A program made the translations under genes and the position numbers. A DNA stretch of 21,536 bases from Rhizophagus sp. LPA8_4_AMF (Eukaryota; Glomeromycota; Glomeromycetes; Glomerales; Glomeraceae): contig JADRCO010001196.1 of assembly GCA_021464525.1 (NCBI GenBank), forward strand, positions 1-21,536, written 5' to 3'. A model generated the notes under the pieces. The model was given only the letters and a program-made list of their open reading frames with translations, was not told the DNA's origin and did not search any database. This document shows, one piece after another, positions 8,561-17,840 of this stretch. Position 1 is the first letter of the stretch. Every line of letters begins with the position of its first letter.

Positions 8561-9420
8561 TCTTGGAGACTTAGATAATTCTAGAATTACTGTAGGTATT
8601 ATACAGTATAGGGGGAGTTTTGCTTTCAATTGAGTTAAAGAGGAAATGAAATATTTGTATTTTATTTTAGATTTAATAAAATATCATTAATTTATTATTT
8701 AAATATTGGTTTAATATTAATATATTCAATGAAATATTATTATTTAAATTAAATTCAATAAAATTTTATATTATAAATTACGTTTAAAAAACTTATAAAT
8801 TCCTTATCCTATTTTTTATAGGGAGCAAGCAAGGTTTCAGATCTAATTATCACCAAAGATAGAAAGCTCAATTATTTATTTTTCTTTTAATAAATAATGC
8901 ACCAATTGGAACAGCTGGTTATTTTTGAAAGTTTTATTCAAGAATCAACAGCTGAAGAATGATATTAGCACAAAACATTATTGGGAGTTTTATTATTTTA
9001 TTTATTTACAAATTTCAATGTAGTTCATATTGGTGCTATTGGATAAACTGGTGATGCCGTAGGTTTAGCATATCATTTATACTTTTGGCTGGAAATTTAC
9101 TAATTCTTTCTTTTGGTAATCAAATAAGAGTGTTGGAGGCAACTCCGTAGTACCCTTTGGTTATTCTCGTATGAATCCACGGGTTATGCACAAAAAATTC
9201 CTTAAGGAAAAATCCCCGAGCGTTTGCGGTTGATATCGAAGATCCAAAAGATGCTAAAGCTTAAAATTCGAAATCTTTCACCTGATCGATTAAAGGGATT
9301 GGATTTGTCAAAAAAAATGTATTTAATAATATTAGTATATATTTCAAATGATAGAAGTTTTTATTATGAAACTGTAATTATAGCTTGTTTTTGGTTCCAA
9401 TTATAGATTTATTTTTGTAA
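8561..9420. other. AT-rich DNA with possible unrecognised coding relic
   Basis: At 8640-8815 the sequence is A/T only in effect. At 8890-9300 codon-like stretches such as HIGAIG, TGDAVGLAYHLYFWLEIY and NSVVPFGYSRMNPRVMHKKF occur in different plus frames, separated by stops and shifts. This could be an old pseudogene, but no family is recognised. The plus frame at 9224-9406 lacks an ATG. Confidence 0.25.
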
Positions 9421-11010
9421 ACCCGCGCTTGTATTAAAGAATATTTTAATAGAGTACATACATTATTGATGAAACAAATAAACATTGAATCTGTTTATCT
9501 TTGATATTATTTCTTAGTTATCCTATTTTATCTGCAAAGGTTATTGACATCATTAAACGGCAAATTCTAATAAAACCGAATTTCCTGATTCTCGTGAAAT
9601 TCTATCACGTGATTTTATACATTTAATTGCGTGATACGAAAAAAAAAAATAACAATTACTTGGCTAAGATAATTTTTCTTTTTTTTTTATTTTTTATTTT
9701 TTACTTTTTTCTTTAGTTTTGTCAATTGATTAGTCTACATTTTAATTTTTCTAATTCACAAATTACAAAAAACTACAACTTATGAGCAGAGCGAAACATT
9801 CCTCAATCTTCACAGTATTTACGTGGAACGTACTTTTGGAAAGAATAATACGGCATCGAACTTCTTTTTTCTTTCTTTTTCTTGGTGTAATAGGTCGCTT
9901 AACCTTTTGTAACTAAGGTTGTTACAAATTCCAGACCTTGGCTACGGAAGACGGTTCCCAATTGGAGCTTAAAGAGATATGTAGACTGAGAGTTTAATGT
10001 ATTCATTTTCCATATATTTTTCTTTAGTATAATACTTTAAATATATAATAATTAATATGATTTTAATCCGTGTTTTTCAAAATCCAAAACATGTAGTAAG
10101 AGTTAGCAATTGGAAAGGAGAAATTTATATTACTAATAAAAATATTGCTCTCGCAATTTTCAAAAATTGTATGAAGGCAATGTAAAAAAAAAATTTTTTG
10201 TGGGAAAATTATCTATAACTTAAAAATTAATTAATAATAAACTACTTTTTTTCTTAAAAAAAAAAGCAATTATAAGCATTTTATGTTACCATTCTCCATG
10301 TCGGAATAAGGAGACGTTTATCAAACATATCACCGAAATTCTTCAAAATTATTATATGAAGTATATTTATTTTATTATTATTATTGAATGAGCAAGGTTT
10401 CATTTAAGAATTATTTTTTTAAGAAAATTATATTTAGATGTTAATATGTCACCAATAAAAACTATTTTTTTTTTTTGATAATAAATTGTCAAATAATTTT
10501 TGTTTTTTTTTTTTTTTTTTTTTTTTGTATAAATAAATAAAGTCAGATAAATAGCTTTGTTCTTTATTTTAAAATTACGAACAAAAAGAAAATAATCAAA
10601 CAATATTATTGCATTCTTAGTAAAATGAAAGAAAATTCCGTTCGAAATAAAAAAAAAGAAATAAATACATAAATATTTAATACTATAATATATTGGAATT
10701 TATGTCATATTCTTCTTCTTAACTTGACAAGTCAGTATTTTCATTTACTGTTGATTTATTTTCATTTATCAATTGTCATGTTATTGTTTTCAAGTAAAAT
10801 TAGTAAAATTAATATATCGCACAACTATGATATGACTAAGTCCTTTTTAGCATGAGAATTCTGTATATTGCACTTTAATAAAATCTTTATTTTGCATATT
10901 CGAAAATAAACGCTTTGCATAATTTATTAATAGATATTTGTTTTTACATTAAAATTCTGAGGGCAGTTCATATGATTAATAGGGGAGGGTCCAATTTAAA
11001 ATAATTAATA
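9421..11010. other. AT-rich intergenic DNA with poly-T tracts and one hairpin
   Basis: No gene can be supported here. Visible features are ATCACGTGAT at 9604-9613, a perfect 8-bp hairpin TTTGTAAC/GTTACAAA (9906-9928, 7-nt loop), a 42-codon open frame at 10057-10185 without recognisable content, and long T runs at 10464-10476 and 10504-10526. The 13-mer ATTGCTCTCGCAA at 10144 also occurs in both TIRs of the transposon, which may be chance or a TIR scrap. Confidence 0.45.
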
Positions 11011-11240
11011 AGTATCCAGCCAAAAAAAATTTAAATAATTTGATAATTAATACTGATTTAATATTGTTTTAAAATTTTTATTTTTCACTCACATTATAAT
11101 CTAAATTATAAATAAATAAAAGCTCCAAATTAACATTATGTAATAACTAATTTTCTTAAATATATACCAGAAATTTCATCATGTTGATTTATCCTGTTGC
11201 AACGCAACAAGTTACAGCTAATATCCAACTAAATTTTTAC
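11011..11240 (+). repeat. Dispersed repeat, left copy (inverted to 15830-16090)
   Basis: Colinear blocks shared with the reverse complement of 15830-16090 are TATCCAGCCAAAAAAA, TTAATACTGATTTAATATTG, CACATTATAATCTAAAT, TCCTGTTGCAACGCAAC and TTACAGCTAAT. This copy has about 50 bp extra between the last blocks. The GTTGCAACGCAAC core is nearly palindromic. It may be a small non-autonomous element, or the two copies may be eroded long ends of one 5-kb element. Confidence 0.65.
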
Positions 11241-11895
11241 ACATTATAAAATTAATGTTTCTTTATAAAATTATTAATTTAATATAATTTTTGCTAGCAA
11301 ATAAAAATTACAATTTTGATATTATCAATTACATCATTTTTTTTTATTAACTAGTAATTAAAATTGCATTAAATTTAATTATATCATGGGAAAATTTAAA
11401 CTGCTAGTTATTAAGAAATTTAATAATATATTATCACACGGCCCTATAGGATCATGCTAATTTGTTTGACCGATATTTTTATTATTGTTCAATATTGATA
11501 TGAAAGAAATTTATATTTAAAGTATTATCCGTACGATAATATAGATATTGTAGGTGGTATTTATATCGGTTAACGTCACTTCATGACGTTTTTTTGCTAA
11601 TTGTAAGATCAGATCTTATTAATATTATCATATCCTTATACTATACCCGTAACAAAAAAGTTTTAGATGAGTTTTTATTTTCCTTTTTTGATGGCATGAT
11701 GTAATACTGAATAATAGTAAATGTTGTATTATCTCACCTACTCACCTAACCTGATTTGGTTATATTGCAACCATCGGTCAGATAAATTAAAGATGATTGT
11801 AATGAATTTTTTCCCATATTTCTTTCATTTATTTTTCTTCTTAGTTCATAAATTTACTAATAAGTTATACTCAGACTTTGTTCAAATACAACAAG
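11241..11895. other. AT-rich DNA with two adjacent inverted repeats
   Basis: No gene is supported. ATTATC/GATAAT (11524-11540) and AACGTCA/TGACGTT (11572-11590, loop CTTCA) lie close together, the latter running into seven T. The plus frame at 11721-11912 overlaps the following gene out of frame and is not credible. Confidence 0.45.
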
Positions 11896-12382
11896 ATGGA
11901 TGGCACAAATAACAAAAATAACAACAATAATGACAATAATAACTGCAATCTTTTAATAATGATGTTTACATCTTTGAAAGGTACCTATGATAAATAAAAA
12001 TTTTACATTCTTTTGCCAAGTTTTAAACTACAATATTAACAAATTTCACATTTTAGATTTTCTTCAGAAATATCACATTCAATCCTACATAACATTATTG
12101 TAGGTCTAATATCAATTTTGTCTGGAGGATATCAGGCAATAAACGAAATGATTGAAGTAAAAATGTATGCAAAAATATAGACAATTAAATATTTATATGA
12201 AATTACTAACACTTTTCAATTTAGAATATTAATATGATGGATAAGAATATTAATACGATGAATAAAATATTAATATGATGAATAAGAGTTTTCAACACTT
12301 TATTCAGGTTACTGATGAACGGTTCAAGATAGCTGATAAAAGATATACAACTCAAAATGAAAAACTTGAAGTTTTTCTTTAA
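11896..12382 (+). pseudogene. Small three-exon gene with 7-residue repeats, one-base frameshift
   Basis: Exons are 11896-11980, 12068-12156 and 12225-12382. The introns are 87 nt (GTACCT...TTCAG, phase 1) and 68 nt (GTAAAA...TTTAG, phase 0). The ATG opens MDGT followed by an Asn/Asp-rich run, then NLLIMMFTSLK. Exon 2 encodes the hydrophobic EISHSILHNIIVGLISILSG, which could be a membrane or amphipathic helix. Exon 3 encodes three tandem 7-residue repeats (NINMMDK, NINTMNK, xINMMNK), then SFQHFIQVTDERFKIADKRY and a stop at 12380-12382. One A is missing at the start of the third repeat (AATAAAATATT), shifting the frame. With that base the product would be about 110 residues. The rest is so orderly that the break is either very recent or a sequence error. 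The tail resembles small Rhizophagus coiled-coil proteins, but I cannot name a function. Confidence 0.6.
12225..12286 (+). repeat. Three 21-bp tandem repeats (AATATTAATATGATGGATAAG)
   Basis: Units lie at 12225-12245, 12246-12266 and 12267-12286. The third is one base short, which is the frameshift in the host gene. The 21-bp period keeps frame and encodes NINMMDK-type heptads. Confidence 0.85.
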
Positions 12383-13680
12383 TGCCAAAAATACTTAACA
12401 TTGACGATAAATATGAAAGAAGATTTAAATTGGTGAGTAATACTTCTTATATTGTTGTTCAGGATATGGTATAGATAATCTAATATGTTTGTATATTTCA
12501 GTTATGTTATTAGGCCGGGTTGCTTTTACTTTCTCATATGACTTATTGCAAATGTTGTATTAATAATAGTGATTAATTGTAATATTTCTTTAATAAATAA
12601 TATAAAATAACATCAAGCATTTATCTGCAATCCAATGTTTTTAACTTATTATTCATGCTATTGACTATGTAATTCACAAATAGCATTTTACTTTATAATA
12701 CAATATATAAAAGTAAAAGTTCTTCCAATCAAGTGATCACTGCTTCAAATCCGCTTTTTTTTATTTGATTAAACTTCAGATATTTACAAATCCTGTTTGT
12801 TTAGCAATATTCAATCTCTGCAAGAATGAATTCAGTTCTGGCCTTCTTGCAAATCTCATTCAAGTTTTACCTCTTTTTTCCATGTATCACTTATAATACT
12901 ATAACAATTATGAACTTTTATCTTTTTCGAATTTATGAAAAAAAGAAAAGAATATTCTTGGCATCATCTTAGCCCTCACAAATTTTTGACTAATCTATAG
13001 GTGGAAATTTTTGCCGGAAACTTTTGAAATATTGGATACTTCGAACTATCATTTATGTTATTCTCTTTGAACTATTTTTCAAAGGCAACCTGATTGACGG
13101 GACATATTGAATAATGAAAAAATTATAAATGGATAAGTCCGAATATAAATATAGAAGTTGCTTAATAAAACTTTGGTTCTTCAAGTTGAAAATGTAATAT
13201 CGGTTTAAATTATATTTTAAACGCTCATTATTAGCTATTTTCTGAAGAATATTTCACACTTGTATTAAATTTACCAATATGTCTAACTATATTGTTTTTA
13301 GCATAATATAAATACAATATATTACTAGAATCTGTTTTTTCATTATAAAATCACTGAATCCGCTTTGCCAACTTGTGACATCCCATTTTTTTTTCAAAAC
13401 TATTTCAACGAATCACCATTTCACCGATAGCTATTTTTGCTAGTAATATGACATAGTATCGGTTGAAAATATCTTATTTCTATATGCAATTTTAAAAAAT
13501 AAGTTTACATGTTTATATTTATTGAATTGATTTAATTTTATTAAATTGAAAAAGTAAGTAAGCTTGAAAAGAATAGTGAATTTTCTTTATTATAATTGCA
13601 AAGAAATATTGGGAGTATTAGTGCGAACAAATAGCAACTTTAAGATAGATTAAAGACTGGACAAGTGACACTTAATTAAT
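12383..13680. other. AT-rich intergenic DNA, no gene seen
   Basis: Stops are dense in all frames. A donor-like GTGAGT at 12433 follows a short open stretch (MPKILNIDDKYERRFKL in a shifted frame), which may be a further remnant of the preceding gene. No RNA gene or clear repeat was identified. Confidence 0.5.
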
Positions 13681-13689
13681 TAATAAATT

Positions 13690-14280
13690 TTCTTCTTTTT
13701 TTTGTAGATATTAGTTTCTTCGGCTTTGGGATTTGGATATGTCGGTATAATAAGTTTCGATTTGATACTTCGAAACTTAAATATTTTCTTTAATTTTTTT
13801 TTAATTTTTCACTTTTTTTTGCAGGTATCGGTAGATTGAGCTTCCTGGACCATGGGTGATGGAATTGTTAAGTTTCAAAATGGTTCATTTCGAAACTTCT
13901 TTAAAGTTTTTTTTTTAATTCTAAAGAAATTACCATTTCTTCTTTAGTCTATTATGTAGGTGTCGTTTTTAATTATCAGGTCGGCTTTTTGGGTAAATTT
14001 CGAATTGGAACTTTAAAAAAAGCAAGTTTTTTTTATGAAGGAACGGATAATATTTTTTTCTTTTGTAGGCAGCCAGTTCTTCGAGGTATTTGGGTGCGTT
14101 AGAAATTCGGGAATGGGGGTTTTTTTTGAATTAATTCATCTAACAAAACGGCTACTAAGGTTTCATTTTTTTTTCTTTTTGTAAGGAAGTCGGCTCTGAC
14201 TTGGAAACCAGAATCTAGATAAGTTTCGAAAAAAGGAACTCGAAACTTTAAAAAATTTAAAGATTTTTTTTTTTTTTTTT
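13690..14280 (+). repeat. Imperfect tandem array: T-tract, GTAGG, then AAGTTTCGA palindrome
   Basis: About five units of 100-140 bp begin near 13698, 13812, 13955, 14054 and 14168. Each opens with a T-rich tract ending in TTTTTTGTAGG or GCAGG, continues with GTTCTTCGGCTTTGG-like words, and usually carries an inverted repeat AAGTTTCGA...TCGAAACTT. The inverted repeat is clearest at 13757-13780 and 14220-14248. The last unit (CTGACTTGGAAACC...CTAGATAA) resembles the end of the array at 8551-8580, so both belong to one family. There is no continuous reading frame. Function unknown. Confidence 0.6.
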
Positions 14281-14780
14281 ATATATATGAACTTTATTAT
14301 ATTTATTTTTTATTTTTTTACAAAAATTTATCAATGTTCCTTAGATAGGCAATACATTCAATCCAGTTATTTTAATACATTGCATATAGTATTTTAATAT
14401 TAAATTATTTACAATGAAATTATGAAAGTTATAATAAATTTTGACAATTGATTAAATACTATTATTTATTTAATAAATCATGAAATCGTTAAAATTTTAG
14501 TATGCCGATTTTTCTGATATTTTGCCAAAATGAATTATTCTGACTAGTGTCTACATTAAAAAATTTCAATATGGTAACCCAATAAAATTGAGTAAAGGAT
14601 AATGGGGACGAAGTTTCCCGCAAAATGCATATTCTAGTTAAACATAAAATAAAATAACGAAAATAAGGATAAAATAATAAAATAAAAATTCATACCCTTT
14701 AAAGACGAGAAAGAACTGTAAAAAAGTGATCATTTTATATAAGCTAATACTTTATATTCGCCTTATTCGCCACAATGATA
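14281..14780. other. AT-rich DNA, no gene seen
   Basis: This is T/A-rich sequence with short A/T repeats only. It separates the tandem array from the degraded gene-pair copy B. Confidence 0.5.
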
Positions 14781-14855
14781 TCATGTGTTGGTGATTTTTT
14801 TGCTGGTACGTTTATAACTCGTGCATTTCTTTTTTGAAGTTTTAGTTTTTCCCAT
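14781..14855 (-). pseudogene. N-terminal remnant of a Myb/SANT-like gene paralogue
   Basis: Minus-strand ATG at 14855 begins MGKTKTSKKKCTSYKRTS and stops at TGA 14783-14781 after 24 residues. It corresponds to MGNTKSIKKTAV of the gene at 774-1770. The upstream leader (CCCATGATATATAAATAAG) also matches. Everything past the first 24 codons is missing or unrecognisable, so only the 5' end of the paralogue survives. Confidence 0.6.
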
Positions 14856-15480
14856 GATATATAAATAAGTAGATCAAAAAGTGTTTGTAAAGAAAAAAAT
14901 GGCGAAACTTATATAATTTCTCGGTTGAACTCCGTTACTGCGGACAATGCTGTCAATCAGTGAAAGTACATGACACATTTGTTAGCCACATTTAAACAAA
15001 CTTTGTTTATTCTTTATCAGAAAGTTTTTATTTTAAGTTGATCGTTTATTTGATTAGGTTTGTGTTAAGCTGTTTTATAATAAAACAGTTTTTTAACTTT
15101 GGGAGTTTTTTTTTAAAATTGCCGCAATTTTATTGCTTGTAATATTTTTCAAAATTCAGTCGAGCAATTTAAAATGGATTCAAATCAACAAATTAAGTAT
15201 GTTATGTTGCTCAATTACTTTCTTGAATGGGATTGTTGAAAAGCAATTACATGTAATAAAACTATAGAAGTGCTACTGCGCTGAATGGTAATAACATAAT
15301 ATATAATAAAAAATGTTTTTTATTGTATTTTAAACTGAAAATATTGAAGGGTTCTTAATGCTTTGGATTTAAACTCGGGAGTTTCTCATCCTACTAAAAC
15401 AACTCTTCTTAAGGCCATCATCCAATGATGCTGTTTCTAGTGGTAAAGTTTTACTTTCAATTATAAATAAATTAACAGTA
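14856..15480 (+). pseudogene. Copy B of the divergent region and 5' end of the Asp-rich gene
   Basis: This matches the sequence on both sides of the transposon in copy A (1771-2374 and 5507-5750) without the transposon. A plausible original start is ATG 15174 (MDSNQQIKYVMLLNYF). The empty insertion site is at about 15272-15290 (CTATAGAAGTGCTACTG). AAAATATTGAAGGGTTCTTAATG and the CATCATCCAATGATGC block match copy A. A shortened relic intron (15443-15478, GTAAAG...AACAG) is where similarity to copy A ends. No downstream coding pieces follow. The gene's function is not recognised. Confidence 0.6.
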
Positions 15481-15829
15481 ATAATAATTTTCATATGAAT
15501 TTTTAAATGATATTAAATGCACTATTAAAGACATACAGTAAATGTTAAATCATTAGCATATTGATAATTTTAAACTGTAAATTACTTTGTAAAATTTCTT
15601 TTAAAATTCACGATATTTGAAAATCAAAATATATAGTACTTTACTCTTTATAGCATTAATAAATGTAAAAGAAATTTTGGCAAATCAATTGATTTTTTTC
15701 TGATCATACTAAGAAATATTTATGTTTATTTGAACTTTATAACTTTAGGTAAATTGTGTATAGGCTATCCAAAGGAAGAAAAAAAGAAAAAAGATGCCCA
15801 TTAATTCTTTTGAAAATCTTATATTTAAG
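15481..15829. other. AT-rich DNA, no gene seen
   Basis: No homology to copies A or C continues here and no gene is visible. It separates copy B from the inverted dispersed repeat. Confidence 0.5.
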
Positions 15830-16090
15830 TTTTAATTAGCTGTAATCAGTTGCATTGCAACAGGATTAATAAGTTTAAATTTAGAGTTTTGTTTATTTAT
15901 CATTTGGATTATAATGTGAACGAAAATAATTTAAAATTTTATTATATTAAACAAATAAATATGATAAAAAAAGAACAATATTAAAATAAGTATTAATTAT
16001 ACTACTACAGTATTATAATAATTATTTTTAAAAAAAACTCATATAATTTAAGAAATAATTAATTTATTTTTTTAGGCCGGATATTTTTAA
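15830..16090 (-). repeat. Dispersed repeat, right copy (inverted to 11011-11240)
   Basis: Read on the minus strand, this carries the same ordered blocks as the left copy: TATCCGGCCTAAAAAAA, TTAATACTTATTTTAATATTG, CACATTATAATCCAAAT, TCCTGTTGCAATGCAAC and TTACAGCTAAT. The substitutions between copies show they are old or belong to different subfamilies. Confidence 0.65.
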
Positions 16091-16366
16091 AATCACATTA
16101 TTTTAACTAAAAAATCATGTAAAATATTATGTGTATATATTATTTATTCCGATTATATCACAGCACTGGTCTGATCTAAACCTAAATGGCAAAAGAACAA
16201 AAAAAATTCAGTAAAAAAAGAAAATATTAGTAAAATGTCGGTTTAAAATGATTTTTTTTTTAAAAAAAAAAAATTAACGTTTTGCTCACACCGTCAAAGA
16301 ATAGGAATGGAAATATGATTAGTAAACTAAACTTTTTTAGTTAGTACGATAAAAAAAAAAAATTTC

Positions 16367-16493
16367 AGTCCGAGGATGTCCGTCCGGCAAAAGTGTCATT
16401 CTTGATTTATAGAACCTATACATATATCAAGAATGATATTTTGATTCTCACGTGACATTGTGCAACAAAATACTTTAAATGGCACTTCGGACT
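16367..16493. mobile_element. Small foldback (MITE-like) element
   Basis: The short ends AGTCCGA (16367-16373) and TCGGACT (16487-16493) are inverted. An internal perfect 11-bp stem TCATTCTTGAT/ATCAAGAATGA (16396-16406 and 16426-16436) extends imperfectly outward through CAAAA. The element is only 127 bp and non-coding. No target duplication is clear next to the A-run on the left. Superfamily not assigned. Confidence 0.5.
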
Positions 16494-16879
16494 TAATAAC
16501 GGTTTCCTAGTTTTAAAACTATAATAAACACGGAATAGATCAGGCGCAGGCATTTCTATGTTACACAATTAATATTATCTGTACAGAAAGTAATCTAAAT
16601 GTCACCATATTCGAGACATGAATTTATTCTATTTGTAACAAGTCAATTGAATTTAGCAATGAATATGTAAATTGACAGCATAAGTTCACATTCCGAAAAG
16701 TTTGGACCATATTGCTTGCTTTTATCTGTAAATGATTTTTTAATTATTTTGGTTAAACATGCTTTAGAACTTGCTATTTCATAATAGAATTATTTTTTAA
16801 TTGTGACCCACGCTAAATAGAATAAGCAACAATTAAAATAATCAAATATATTTACATATATCAATATATGATAAATTTT
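16494..16879. other. AT-rich DNA, no gene seen
   Basis: Nothing recognisable lies between the foldback element and the start of copy C. Confidence 0.5.
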
Positions 16880-17840
16880 GTTCTTTATCAGAAAAGTTTT
16901 CCTTTCAGTTAATCGTTTATTTGTTAAGTTTGTATTAAACTGGTTCTTTTTATTTAAATTGTGCAATATTATTTGTAAATATTTTCAAAAATTCAGTCGA
17001 ATGGATTCATAAGGATGATATATTGGCTCAATACATCATAATAAATATTGTTGGCATAATATATTTTGAAAGTATTGAAGGGGATCTCGATAGTTTCTCA
17101 TCCTACTACAAGTCTATAGCTCTCTCCTTAAGTTCGTCATTAAATGGCGTTGTATGGTAATATTTTTAGCATAAATTTTACTTTCAATTACGAATTTTGA
17201 TTTATTAATAACAAAAAAATTTTTTAACAATCGAGTTTATTTCCCAGCTTTAGTATCTTGTCGTTCACAACCAACTGCGGAGGTAAAGTGGTAAAAGCAT
17301 TGGAGGAGGCTAAGAAACAGAAAATGTCAGAATGTGAAGCTCGTAATAAGCATCGTTGACAATCAAAGGAGTTTGGATAAGGAATAACCAAACAAGCAAG
17401 TGAAAATGAAGAAAGTGATATAGGAAACTGCTTCTCAACCTGAAACTTTAACGTATCCTTTACATACACTGCTCTTTATATTGGTTATGTGTCAAAGAAT
17501 ACTATAAAATATCACAACAGCCAGTGATGAAATCACGGATTTCTATTACTTTTACTTTAGAAGGGTGGTTGCATATTGAATTGGGAAGATTATTATGATG
17601 ATAACTATGATGATGACCATGAAAGAAGATGATGATTAGAAAGATTTTATACAATATTTGTTATTGAACGAATTTTTTATTAATTGAAACTGAGGAAGAT
17701 AAAAGAAGGCGTTAGGCTGATGCTATACAAATGATGTTGAGTACCGAGGTAAATATATAATGACTATGGTATTAAACATGAGGCTGGGGTTGAAAGCTTG
17801 AAGATTTACTACATCCGATTTGAGTGCCACTGTGCCACTG
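16880..17840 (+). pseudogene. Copy C of the Asp-rich gene, heavily decayed
   Basis: This is colinear with copies A and B from TTTATCAGAAAAGTTTTCC (about 16886) through the old 5' exon (GTTTCTCATCCTACTA) and the intron donor GGTAATATTTTTAGCA (17156). It continues through PALVS, KQKMSECEARNK, SQPET, a GAT-rich acidic stretch (17596-17636), KDFIQYLL and EEDKRRR, to TTGAAAGCTTGA at 17790. Frame breaks are frequent. The intron acceptor corresponding to AACAG in copy A is AACAA here. Relative to copy A about 230 bp between the acidic stretch and KDFIQ are missing. The minus-strand frame at 17224-17469 is a shadow. Function unknown. Confidence 0.62.

Noticed and set aside
9224-9406. Plus-strand 60-codon frame
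   Set aside because: It begins with TTG, has no recognisable motif, and is out of frame with nearby codon-like stretches.
9901-9990. Possible tRNA suggested by a hairpin and GGTTCCCAATTGG
   Set aside because: No acceptor stem, D-loop or anticodon arm could be arranged around it.
10057-10185. 42-residue open frame MILIRVFQNPKHVVRV...
   Set aside because: It is too short, has no family resemblance and lies in repeat-poor AT-rich DNA. Kept only as a note.
10400-10603. Minus-strand Lys/Asn-rich frame
   Set aside because: It is driven by a poly-T tract on the plus strand.
17224-17469. Minus-strand 81-codon frame
   Set aside because: It is antisense to coding relics of copy C.
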